A stretch of DNA of 64,000 nt from contig CALZFY010000001.1 in assembly GCA_945786935.1 (NCBI GenBank), positions 1 through 64,000 on the forward strand, in the 5' to 3' direction. Numbering within the stretch: position 1 is the stretch's first letter; each line of letters starts with the position of its first letter. Position numbers and translations under genes: made by a program. Positions 24,251-31,748 of this stretch are shown here, piece after piece. The stretch comes from HGM12587 sp945786935 (GTDB lineage Bacteria > Bacillota > Clostridia > Lachnospirales > Lachnospiraceae). Below the pieces are notes generated by a model, which had not been told where the DNA came from, ran no database searches, and saw only the letters and a program-made list of their open reading frames with translations.

Positions 24251-25642
24251 ATGAATTTAGTTACAGTAAAAGAATTATACCGTAATACGGATAAATACAT
24301 TGACCAGACCGTTGAGGTTGGGGGCTGGGTCCGCAGCGTCAGAGATTCCAAAACTTTTGGATTTATCGTTGTGAACGATGGCTCGTTTTTTGAAACATTA
24401 CAGGTCGTTTACCACGACACCATGGATAATTTTGCAGAGATCAGCAAGTTAAATGTTGGTGCTGCAATCGTGGTGAAAGGAAAGCTGGTAGCAACACCGC
24501 AGGCAAAACAGAAGTTTGAGATTCAGGCAGAAGAGGTTTTCGTAGAGGGAGCGTCTGCACCTGACTATCCATTACAGAAGAAACGCCACAGTCTGGAATT
24601 TTTAAGAACGATTACACACCTTCGTCCGAGAACCAACACATTCCAGGCAGTATTCCGTGTGCGTTCCCTTTGCGCTTATGCAATTCATCAGTTCTTCCAG
24701 GAGAGAGGATTTGTCTATGTGCATACCCCACTGATCACAGGAAGTGACTGTGAAGGTGCCGGAGAAATGTTCCAGGTAACTACCATGGATCTTAATAATG
24801 TGCCAAAGACCAAAGACGGTGCAGTGGACTTTACACAGGATTTCTTCAATAAACCGACCAATCTGACCGTTTCCGGACAGCTGAATGGTGAAACCTATGC
24901 CATGGCATTCCGAAACATTTATACCTTTGGACCTACTTTCCGTGCAGAAAACTCCAACACCACAAGACATGCGGCTGAGTTCTGGATGATTGAGCCGGAA
25001 ATGGCTTTTGCAGACTTACAGGATAACATGGAAGTTGCCGAGGCTATGTTAAAATATGTGATCCGCTATGTTCTGGAAAATGCACCGGAAGAGATGAATT
25101 TCTTTAACAGCTTTATTGATAAGGGGTTACTGGACAGATTAAATGGTGTGCTCAATTCTGAATTTGGACATGTGACCTACACAGAAGCTATTGAAATTCT
25201 GGAAAAGAACAATGATAATTTTGATTATAAGGTTTACTGGGGCTGTGATTTACAGACAGAGCATGAAAGATATCTCACAGAGCAGGTATTTAAACGTCCG
25301 GTATTTGTAACTGATTATCCAAAGGAGATCAAGGCATTCTATATGAAGCTCAACGAGGACGGAAAGACAGTAGCCGCTATGGACTGTCTTGTACCCGGTA
25401 TCGGTGAGATCATCGGCGGAAGCCAGAGAGAGGATGACTACGACAAGCTGGTTGAACGTATGGCTGAACTTGGTCTTAAGAAGGAGGATTATGACTTCTA
25501 TCTGGATTTGAGAAAGTATGGCTCTGCCCGTCATGCAGGCTTTGGTCTTGGATTTGAAAGATGTGTTATGTACCTGACAGGTATGGGAAATATCCGTGAC
25601 GTTATCCCGTTCCCAAGAACAGTGAATAACTGTGATCTTTAA
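24251..25642 (+). CDS. asnS: Asparaginyl-tRNA synthetase
   Basis: 463 aa, class IIb. N-terminal OB-fold anticodon-binding domain (about 1-105: VGGWVRSVRDSKTFGFIVVNDG) and a class II catalytic core with motif 2 TFRAENSNTTRHAAEFWMIE and motif 3 GFGLGFERCVMYLTG. Charges tRNA-Asn directly. RBS AAGGAG / GAGGAG. Own promoter at 24126; the transcript ends at the palindrome 25683-25720, which also covers the RBS of the next gene. Confidence 0.96.
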   Translation: MNLVTVKELYRNTDKYIDQTVEVGGWVRSVRDSKTFGFIVVNDGSFFETLQVVYHDTMDNFAEISKLNVGAAIVVKGKLVATPQAKQKFEIQAEEVFVEGASAPDYPLQKKRHSLEFLRTITHLRPRTNTFQAVFRVRSLCAYAIHQFFQERGFVYVHTPLITGSDCEGAGEMFQVTTMDLNNVPKTKDGAVDFTQDFFNKPTNLTVSGQLNGETYAMAFRNIYTFGPTFRAENSNTTRHAAEFWMIEPEMAFADLQDNMEVAEAMLKYVIRYVLENAPEEMNFFNSFIDKGLLDRLNGVLNSEFGHVTYTEAIEILEKNNDNFDYKVYWGCDLQTEHERYLTEQVFKRPVFVTDYPKEIKAFYMKLNEDGKTVAAMDCLVPGIGEIIGGSQREDDYDKLVERMAELGLKKEDYDFYLDLRKYGSARHAGFGLGFERCVMYLTGMGNIRDVIPFPRTVNNCDL

Positions 25643-25682
25643 TTGAAAATTTAAGAAATCGAACAGATGTTCTTGAAAAATC

Positions 25683-25720
25683 ATACACCTTATGGTAAGC
25701 TTACCATGAGGTGTATTTTT
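25683..25720 (+). terminator. asnS terminator overlapping the yhaO ribosome-binding site
   Basis: A 34-nt near-perfect palindrome (arms 25683-25699 and 25700-25716, one T-G pair) followed by TTTT that runs straight into the ATG at 25721. The right arm contains GAGGTG, the only ribosome-binding site of the following gene. Confidence 0.85.
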
Positions 25721-26773
25721 ATGTTGATAATTCATACGGCAGATCTTCATCTGGGAGCAAATCCTGATGTCGGGGAGCCCTGGGGAGAAAACAGAAAGCA
25801 GGAGCTGTGGGATAGCTTTGAAAAATTGATGGATGCAGTGGAAGAGATGCAGGCAGATCTTTTGCTCATTGCAGGTGATCTTTTCCATCGTCCTCCGCTG
25901 CTTCGGGAGCTTCGGGAGGTCAATGACCGTTTTTCTCTTTTGACAAAAACAAAGGTCTGTCTTATGGCGGGAAACCATGACTATCTGGGAGCCGGATCTT
26001 TCTACAGGGGATTTTCCTGGGCAGATAATGTGTATTTTTTCGACAGTGAGCATATCAGCGTTGTGAGGTTTCCGAATCTGAAAACAGACGTCTGGGGACT
26101 TAGTTATCATAAAAAAGAGATCCGTGACCGTCTTTATGATGAAGTGAGGCCGGAGGATAATGGATATTATCATATTCTGCTGGCCCACGGCGGGGATGAA
26201 AAGCATATTCCCTATTCAAAAGAGAAGCTGGAAAAGAGCGGATTTGATTATATTGCCTTTGGGCATATTCATAAGTCGGGGATGATCTTACCTGGAAAGG
26301 CGGTGATGGCGGGAAGTCTGGAACCTACCGACCATACCTGCGATGGAATACATGGTTTTGTCCGGGTGGAGGTTCAATGCGGCTGTAACGAGATCCGTCT
26401 GGTGCCCTTTGCTAAAAGAGAGTATCTTACCTGTGAACTGAAGCTTGATCCGGAGGATACCATGGGAAGTATTTACCGTAAGCTGGAGGAACTGATCAAA
26501 GAACGGGGCAGAGACCATATTTATGATGTGCGCCTGACAGGAAAGCGCCATGCCAGTCTGGAAATTATGGAAGAAAAGCTAAAGAGTGCCGGTTATATCA
26601 GGAGCCTTCAGGATCGGACGGAGAAATATTTTGATTATGATCTGCTTTGCGAAAAGTATCAGGGGACCATACTTCAAAGATACATTGAATCTTTTGCACA
26701 CTGCGAGACCGATCTTGAAAAAAAAGCTTTAAATGCAGGTACTGCAGCAATTTTGGAGGCACTGAGCTTATGA
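25721..26773 (+). CDS. yhaO: YhaO/SbcD-like metallophosphoesterase (Mre11 family)
   Basis: 350 aa. Start at 25721 (MLIIHTADLHLG) chosen; upstream in-frame starts lie in the terminator. Calcineurin-like metal motifs: HTADLHLG, AGDLFHR, GNHDYLG, LLAHGG and FGHIHKSG. Mre11-type enzymes are Mn-dependent DNA nucleases working with an ABC ATPase partner, here the next gene, which overlaps by 4 nt. Length fits YhaO better than SbcD. The only RBS is inside the terminator hairpin, so expression should be low or conditional. Confidence 0.85.
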   Translation: MLIIHTADLHLGANPDVGEPWGENRKQELWDSFEKLMDAVEEMQADLLLIAGDLFHRPPLLRELREVNDRFSLLTKTKVCLMAGNHDYLGAGSFYRGFSWADNVYFFDSEHISVVRFPNLKTDVWGLSYHKKEIRDRLYDEVRPEDNGYYHILLAHGGDEKHIPYSKEKLEKSGFDYIAFGHIHKSGMILPGKAVMAGSLEPTDHTCDGIHGFVRVEVQCGCNEIRLVPFAKREYLTCELKLDPEDTMGSIYRKLEELIKERGRDHIYDVRLTGKRHASLEIMEEKLKSAGYIRSLQDRTEKYFDYDLLCEKYQGTILQRYIESFAHCETDLEKKALNAGTAAILEALSL

Positions 26774-28164
26774 TCTTAAAGGAACTGATCTTAAAAAATT
26801 TTGGGAAGTTTTCAGGGAAAAGCATCTCTTTCGCCCCGGGGTTCCATGTAATCTATGGTCCTAATGAGGCTGGAAAGACCACAATGTACCATGCTATTTC
26901 AGGACTTTTGTTTGGAATCGATAAGCAAAGAGGCCGGGCAGCCAGAAATGATATCTATACCACCTATCAGCCATGGGAGAATAAGACCTGGTATGAGGCG
27001 GCCCTGAGGTTTCAGGCGGGGGAAAAGGACTTTTGCCTGACCAGAAACTTCTATCAGGGGGAGAAATCAGCACACCTGATTTGTGAAACAGACGGAGAAG
27101 AGCTTTCCATAGATCAGGGAGATCTGGAAATGCTGCTGGGCAATGTGGGAAAAGAGCTCTATGAGAGTACGGTGGGAGTGGCTCAGATGAAGATGAAGCC
27201 CCAGGACATTGTGTACAGCTTCCTGAAAAATTATATTGCAGGTGTGGGGGAGGAGGGCAGTCATTCCACCGATGTGGTAGGCGCTCTGGAAATCCTGGCG
27301 GGAAAGAAGAAGGCTTTGGAGCAACAGAAGAAAAAGAGGATGGCTAAGGTTCATGAAAAGCTTGCGGGCATTGACGTAAAGATCGATCATGTCCGAAAGG
27401 AAACGGAAGACTGCAGGCTACAGCTTCATTCTCTGGAACAGGAAATTCTTTTGCATGCTGTGAAGGAACCGGAAAAGAAGAAGGGGCTGTTTTGGAGATT
27501 TCTTTTGTGGTTTAAAAATCTTTTTGGAAGAAAGAAACGTCAGGAGGAAGCCGCAAGGCGTAAAGAGGAGCAGATTAAGAGAACAGAAAAACAGAAATTA
27601 CTGCAGGAACTTTTGGGAGAAAAGGAAAGCCTGCTGGAAGAACTAAATATGGAAAAAGATTCTTTTTACGAAAAATTGCATCAGGAGTCTAAGGATGAGG
27701 AAATCAAAGCCATAGAACTTGCCATGGACAGGATCACCGCCTTAAGCGCTGACAGGAGAACGGAAATTATGGACAGGCTGCTTGGCGCATCCTCGAAGGT
27801 TCTTTACACAATGACAAAAGGAAAGTATCAAAAGATTCTTCTGGAGGAGAATGAAGAACCGGTTATCTGGGACGGCAGCAGAAATATTCCGCTGTTTAAG
27901 CTTAGTACCGGTACGATGGAGCAGGTCTATTTATCTTTACGTATCGGTTTTGGAGATTTATTCCTGAACGAGGAAGAAATGCCGCTGCTGTTTGACGATT
28001 CTTTTGTATATTTTGATGACAAACGTCTGGAGAGATTTTTGATCCTTCTTTCGGGTCTTGACAGACAGGTCATTATCTTTACCTGTCATAAACGGGAGCT
28101 TAGAATTCTGGAAAAATGTGGGATACCTTATGAAAAAACGTTACTGTTCACTCCGTTCCGGTAA
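26770..28164 (+). CDS. YhaN/SbcC-like AAA ATPase, short form
   Basis: 464 aa. ATG overlaps the yhaO stop (ATGA). Walker A GPNEAGKTT at 30-38; ABC signature LSTGTMEQVYLSLRIG from 378; Walker B PLLFDDSFVYFDD with Asp409/Asp410; switch His in FTCHKRE. Between them lies only about 200 residues of coiled coil, interrupted near 240 by a hydrophobic LFWRFLLWFKNLFG segment. YhaN and SbcC are normally about 950-1050 aa, so this is a reduced version with very short arms. The hydrophobic patch could touch the membrane. Partner of the nuclease just upstream. Confidence 0.8.
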   Translation: MILKELILKNFGKFSGKSISFAPGFHVIYGPNEAGKTTMYHAISGLLFGIDKQRGRAARNDIYTTYQPWENKTWYEAALRFQAGEKDFCLTRNFYQGEKSAHLICETDGEELSIDQGDLEMLLGNVGKELYESTVGVAQMKMKPQDIVYSFLKNYIAGVGEEGSHSTDVVGALEILAGKKKALEQQKKKRMAKVHEKLAGIDVKIDHVRKETEDCRLQLHSLEQEILLHAVKEPEKKKGLFWRFLLWFKNLFGRKKRQEEAARRKEEQIKRTEKQKLLQELLGEKESLLEELNMEKDSFYEKLHQESKDEEIKAIELAMDRITALSADRRTEIMDRLLGASSKVLYTMTKGKYQKILLEENEEPVIWDGSRNIPLFKLSTGTMEQVYLSLRIGFGDLFLNEEEMPLLFDDSFVYFDDKRLERFLILLSGLDRQVIIFTCHKRELRILEKCGIPYEKTLLFTPFR

Positions 28165-28166
28165 CG

Positions 28167-28210
28167 AGCAAAAATCCATGCAAAATTTGCTTCGCAAATG
28201 GATTTTTGCT
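28167..28210. terminator. Palindromic repeat / terminator after the yhaO-yhaN pair
   Basis: Outer arms AGCAAAAATCCAT (28167-28179) and its complement (28198-28210) around an inner ATTTGC-TTC-GCAAAT hairpin. Nearly identical sequence, reversed, begins the window at 1-36. A second short hairpin (GGGATTTTC near 28221, GAAAACCC near 28234) follows. The T-run inside the 3' arm fits termination in either direction. Confidence 0.65.
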
Positions 28211-28287
28211 TGCAAAACCCGGGATTTTCTTACGAAAACCCTCGCGGAATAGTGATGTCTGTACAGTAGTCAAAAACTTTTCTGTAA

Positions 28288-28303
28288 ATCCCCCCGGGTG
28301 GAT
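28288..28303 (+). promoter_or_regulatory. Candidate operator for the CsoR-type repressor
   Basis: ATCCCCCCGGGTGGAT: a 16-nt palindrome with one mismatched pair, made of a C-tract and G-tract flanked by A/T. CsoR/RcnR-family operators have this G/C-tract form. It ends on the first base of the -35 at 28303, the position for autorepression. Inferred. Confidence 0.5.
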
Positions 28304-28331
28304 TGTGGAAACTTTGAAAGAATGCTATACT
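28303..28331 (+). promoter_or_regulatory. Promoter of the CsoR-type repressor gene
   Basis: TTGTGG (28303-28308), 17 nt, TATACT (28326-28331). Weak -35, good -10; typical of a regulated promoter. Confidence 0.65.
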
Positions 28332-28399
28332 GTTAATGTTTGGATGATACGAAAAACGCAGTGAACAGTAATGTTAGAAAATAACCAGGTGGTAAGGAT

Positions 28400-28756
28400 A
28401 TGATTACAGAAGGAAAACATACCCATATAGCAGAGGATGGAAGTGTTTATGAACATGTGCATGATGACCATGAGCATCATCACAGCCATGGCCATACCCA
28501 TACGAATACCAGGGCAGTTCTAAACCGGTTGTCGAGAGCTATCGGACATTTGGAATCCATTAAGCGGATGGTGGAGGACGGCAGGGACTGTAGTGAGGTG
28601 CTCATTCAGCTCTCCGCAGTGAAATCTGCCATTAACAATACCGGGAAGGTCATTTTAAAGGATCATATAGAGCATTGTATGGTAGATGCAGTAGAGTCCG
28701 GAGACCATCAGGCCATCGAGGAACTGACGGAGGCCATTGACCGTTTTATGAAATAA
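28400..28756 (+). CDS. csoR: CsoR-type metal-sensing repressor with His-rich N-terminus
   Basis: 118 aa, DUF156 four-helix family. The Cu(I) triad of CsoR is intact: Cys64 (GRDCSEV), His89 and Cys93 (LKDHIEHC), with the same 25- and 4-residue spacing as classic CsoR. The first 34 residues carry eleven histidines (HVHDDHEHHHSHGHTHT), an extension not part of the core fold, which might buffer or sense Ni, Zn or Cu. No copper pump is adjacent, and mntP is 4 kb upstream. RBS is weak (AGGTGGTAAGG). Metal identity is open; Cu(I) is favoured by the triad. Confidence 0.88.
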   Translation: MITEGKHTHIAEDGSVYEHVHDDHEHHHSHGHTHTNTRAVLNRLSRAIGHLESIKRMVEDGRDCSEVLIQLSAVKSAINNTGKVILKDHIEHCMVDAVESGDHQAIEELTEAIDRFMK

Positions 28757-28770
28757 CAGGGTAATTTGTA

Positions 28771-28796
28771 AAAAGAAGGAGAGATCCTTCTTTTTT
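28771..28796 (+). terminator. Terminator after csoR
   Basis: AAAAGAAGGA (28771-28780), GAGA loop, TCCTTCTTTT (28785-28794), followed by further T. Confidence 0.85.
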
Positions 28797-28868
28797 GCTG
28801 TCTGTGCCTGAAAGTGATGGAACACAGATACTTTCGAAAACAAGATATTCTAAGATATAAAATAAAGA

Positions 28869-28917
28869 ACACAAGATATAGTGGAAAATGGGCAAAAATT
28901 TGAACCATATCTTGTAC
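28869..28917 (+). promoter_or_regulatory. Two candidate NrdR boxes upstream of nrdD
   Basis: Box 1, ACACAAGATATAGTGG (28869-28884), matches the NrdR consensus acaCwAtATaTwGtgt at 14 of 16. Box 2 (28902-28917) matches at about 10 of 16 and keeps the CATAT-CTTG core. They are 33 bp apart, about three helical turns, the usual arrangement for cooperative NrdR binding. They lie 36 bp upstream of the nrdD -35. Confidence 0.6.
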
Positions 28918-28952
28918 AAAATCACGAAAAAGAAAGAAAGGCATTTTTGACC

Positions 28953-28981
28953 TTGAAAAAGCACCCGGTATCTACTATACT
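28953..28981 (+). promoter_or_regulatory. nrdD promoter
   Basis: TTGAAA (28953-28958), 17 nt, TATACT (28976-28981). The leader to ATG 29052 is about 64 nt, AT-rich, with AGGGGG before the start. Confidence 0.75.
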
Positions 28982-29051
28982 GATACTACATTTCGTGAAA
29001 TTTTTAGATAAATAATAAAATTTTTACAATATATAGTAGTAGGGGGAAAAC

Positions 29052-31187
29052 ATGATATACGTTATCAAAAAAGATGGGACAAGAGAAAAATTTAATGTGG
29101 AAAAGATTATCAATGCTGTAAATAAGTCAGCAGGGCGTATTCTTTATGAGTTTACAGAGGATGAAAAACGCCGCATCTGTGACTTTGCATTTTCCAAGGC
29201 AGAGTCTTTGGGAAAAGAAAACATTGATATTCAGGATATGCACAACATTGTAGAGGGTGCATTAGAGCAGGTAAATCCTGCAGTGGCTAAAAGCTACCGT
29301 GATTACAGAAACTACAAAAAGGATTTCGTGCATATGATGGATGATGTTTATACCAAGAGCCAGTCCATCAGATATATTGGAGATAAAAGCAATGCCAATA
29401 CCGACAGTGCCCTGGTGGCTACCAAACGAAGCCTGATCTTTAATGAGTTAAATAAGGAACTGTATCGTAAATTCTTTATGAACCGTAATGAGCTTCAGGC
29501 CTGCCGCGATGGTTACATCTATATCCATGACCAGTCTGCACGTTTAGATACCATGAACTGCTGTCTTTTTGACGTGGGAAATGTATTAAAAGGCGGCTTT
29601 GAGATGGGTAATGTCTGGTATAACGAGCCAAAGACATTAGATACTGCCTTTGACGTTATGGGAGACATCGTCCTTAGTACAGCAGCTCAGCAGTATGGAG
29701 GCTTCACAGTTCCGGAGGTGGATAAGATTCTGGCCCCTTATGCAGAGAAAAGCTATGCGAAATATATAGAAGAGTTTAAACAGTTTGCAGATCCAAGCTG
29801 GGAGGGCGTAGAGGAAAAAGCAGAAGCTTACGCCATGAGCAAGGTGAGAAGAGACTTTGACCAGGGATGGCAGGGTATCGAATATAAGCTCAATACCGTA
29901 GGCTCTTCCCGTGGAGATTATCCTTTTGTAACAGTGACTTTAGGTCTTGGTACAGAACGTTTTGAAAAAATGTGCAATATTTCCCTTTTACAGGTTCATA
30001 AAAAAGGCCAGGGTAAGGAAGGAAACAAAAAGCCGGTACTTTTCCCTAAGATCGTGTTCCTGTATGATGAAGAGATTCATGGACCGGGAAAATGCTGTGA
30101 GGACGTCTTTGAAGAAGGCGTGGACTGCTCTTCCAAGACCATGTATCCTGACTGGCTCTCCATGAGCGGTAAGGGCTACATTTCCAGCATGTACAAACGC
30201 TATAAAAAGGTTATCAGCCCTATGGGATGCCGTGCATTTTTAAGTCCGTGGTATGAAAGAGGCGGTATGCATCCGGCGGATGAGAATGATGTTCCGGTAT
30301 TTGTAGGACGTTTTAATATTGGTGCGGTCAGTCTCCATCTTCCGATGATCCTTGCGAAATCCCGTTCAGAGAACAGAGATTTTTATGAGGTATTGGATTA
30401 TTATCTGGAAATGATCCGTCATCTTCATATTCGTACCTATGAATATTTAGGAGAAATGAGAGCTTCCACCAATCCTCTGGCTTACTGTGAGGGCGGATTC
30501 TACGGCGGAAATCTTGAACCACATGAGAAGATCAAACCTTTACTGAAGTCTGCCACAGCATCCTTTGGTATCACTGCATTAAATGAGCTTCAGGAGCTCT
30601 ATAACGGCAAGTCTATCCGTGAAGACGGACAGTTTGCACTGGATGTACTGGAATATATCAATAAAAAGATCAATCAGTACAAGGAAGAGGATGGAAACCT
30701 TTATGCGATCTACGGAACACCTGCAGAAAGCCTTTGCGGTCTTCAGATTGAGCAGTTCCGTAAGAAATATGGCATCATTGAGGACGTTTCCGACAGACCT
30801 TATGTCAGCAACAGCTTCCACTGCCATGTAACAGAGCAGATCACTCCTATTGAAAAACAGGATTGTGAAGGTCGCTTCTGGGAGCTTTGTAACGGTGGAA
30901 AGATCCAGTATGTAAGATATCCTATTGGCTATAACAAGGAAGCCATCCGTACCCTCATCCGAAGAGCTATGGAGTTAGGTTACTATGAAGGTGTGAATTT
31001 GTCTCTGGCCTATTGTGATGACTGTGGACATCAGGAATTGGAAATGGATGTTTGTCCGAAATGTGGTTCTAAAAACCTGACAAAGATCGACCGTATGAAC
31101 GGTTACCTTTCCTACAGCCGTGTACATGGAGATACGAGACTTAACAAAGCAAAAATGGCTGAGATTGCAGAACGTGTCAGCATGTAA
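29052..31187 (+). CDS. nrdD: Anaerobic (class III) ribonucleoside-triphosphate reductase
   Basis: 711 aa. ATP-cone at about 1-90 (VIKKDGTREKFNVEKI), then the glycyl-radical barrel. C-terminal zinc site Cys655-x2-Cys658 and Cys668-x2-Cys671, and the glycyl radical Gly684 in RMNGYLSYSRVHGDTRLN. It makes dNTPs without oxygen; the radical needs the SAM-dependent activase NrdG, which is not adjacent and not in this window. Two candidate NrdR boxes precede the promoter. A strong terminator follows, so it is a single-gene unit. Confidence 0.95.
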   Translation: MIYVIKKDGTREKFNVEKIINAVNKSAGRILYEFTEDEKRRICDFAFSKAESLGKENIDIQDMHNIVEGALEQVNPAVAKSYRDYRNYKKDFVHMMDDVYTKSQSIRYIGDKSNANTDSALVATKRSLIFNELNKELYRKFFMNRNELQACRDGYIYIHDQSARLDTMNCCLFDVGNVLKGGFEMGNVWYNEPKTLDTAFDVMGDIVLSTAAQQYGGFTVPEVDKILAPYAEKSYAKYIEEFKQFADPSWEGVEEKAEAYAMSKVRRDFDQGWQGIEYKLNTVGSSRGDYPFVTVTLGLGTERFEKMCNISLLQVHKKGQGKEGNKKPVLFPKIVFLYDEEIHGPGKCCEDVFEEGVDCSSKTMYPDWLSMSGKGYISSMYKRYKKVISPMGCRAFLSPWYERGGMHPADENDVPVFVGRFNIGAVSLHLPMILAKSRSENRDFYEVLDYYLEMIRHLHIRTYEYLGEMRASTNPLAYCEGGFYGGNLEPHEKIKPLLKSATASFGITALNELQELYNGKSIREDGQFALDVLEYINKKINQYKEEDGNLYAIYGTPAESLCGLQIEQFRKKYGIIEDVSDRPYVSNSFHCHVTEQITPIEKQDCEGRFWELCNGGKIQYVRYPIGYNKEAIRTLIRRAMELGYYEGVNLSLAYCDDCGHQELEMDVCPKCGSKNLTKIDRMNGYLSYSRVHGDTRLNKAKMAEIAERVSM

Positions 31188-31203
31188 AAAGAAGTGCTTC
31201 AGG

Positions 31204-31229
31204 ATATCCGGAAACTACAAAACAGACAT
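31204..31229 (+). repeat. Dispersed 26-nt element, copy 4 (divergent)
   Basis: ATATCCG, 12-nt loop beginning GAA, CAGACAT, between nrdD and its terminator. The arms no longer pair well, but the spacing and the CCGGAA and CAGA cores are kept. Confidence 0.4.
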
Positions 31230-31234
31230 ATCAC

Positions 31235-31276
31235 ATATACGTATGGAATGTAAAAGTTCCATACGTATATTTTTTT
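31235..31276 (+). terminator. nrdD terminator
   Basis: 14-bp perfect stem (ATATACGTATGGAA at 31235-31248, complement 31257-31270), 8-nt loop, TTTTTT. Confidence 0.9.
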
Positions 31277-31325
31277 GAAAAAAAGCCATTCTAAATAAAA
31301 ATAAAATGGATAGAGGTCATACTGT

Positions 31326-31682
31326 ATGGATTATCTGATTGCATTTTTGACAGGTGGCGTAATCTGTGCCCTTGTTCAGATTTTAATGGAAAAGACAAAA
31401 ATGTTGCCGGGCAGAATCATGGTCTTACTGGTCTGCACCGGAGCCGTGCTCGGTTTTCTGGGAGTATATGAGCCTTTTGCGGAATTTGGAAAGGCAGGGG
31501 CCAGCGTTCCCCTGTTGGGTTTTGGAAACACACTCTGGAAGGGAGTAAGGGAGGCTGTTGACAAGGATGGGTTTCTTGGAATCTTCCGTGGTGGCTTTAC
31601 CTCCAGCGCCGCAGGTATCTGTGCAGCCCTTGTGTTTGGATATCTGGCGAGCCTGATTTTCAAGCCTAAAATGAAGCATTAA
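31326..31682 (+). CDS. spoVAE: Stage V sporulation protein AE
   Basis: 118 aa, three or four helices. Start MDYLIAFLTGGVICA, then LPGRIMVLLVCTG, LGVYEPFAEFGKAGASVPLLGFG and the C-terminal FGYLASLIFKPK match SpoVAE (SpoVAEb type). SpoVA proteins form the channel for dipicolinic acid in forespores and are normally encoded in a spoVA operon with AC and AD. Here it stands alone between terminators and promoters of other units, so it may be an extra or relocated copy. No clear sigma-G promoter was found. It supports a spore-forming host. Confidence 0.85.
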   Translation: MDYLIAFLTGGVICALVQILMEKTKMLPGRIMVLLVCTGAVLGFLGVYEPFAEFGKAGASVPLLGFGNTLWKGVREAVDKDGFLGIFRGGFTSSAAGICAALVFGYLASLIFKPKMKH

Positions 31683-31697
31683 ATCTAAGTGCTTTAC

Positions 31698-31726
31698 TTG
31701 TTTATCCGCCTGAAACTTGGTATAAT
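31698..31726 (+). promoter_or_regulatory. Promoter of the jetABC-like operon
   Basis: TTGTTT (31698-31703), 17 nt, perfect TATAAT (31721-31726), with a short leader to ATG 31749 and AGGGGG at 31738-31743. Confidence 0.75.
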
Positions 31727-31748
31727 GCAAAGCATACAGGGGGATATT

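Noticed and set aside
25250..26206. 318-aa minus-strand ORF across asnS and yhaO
   Set aside because: Antisense to two conserved genes and across their terminator; composition is not protein-like.
28708..28964. Minus-strand ORFs of 72-78 aa between csoR and nrdD
   Set aside because: They overlap the csoR terminator and NrdR-like boxes, have no RBS and unusual composition (Phe/Ser-rich); better explained as regulatory DNA.
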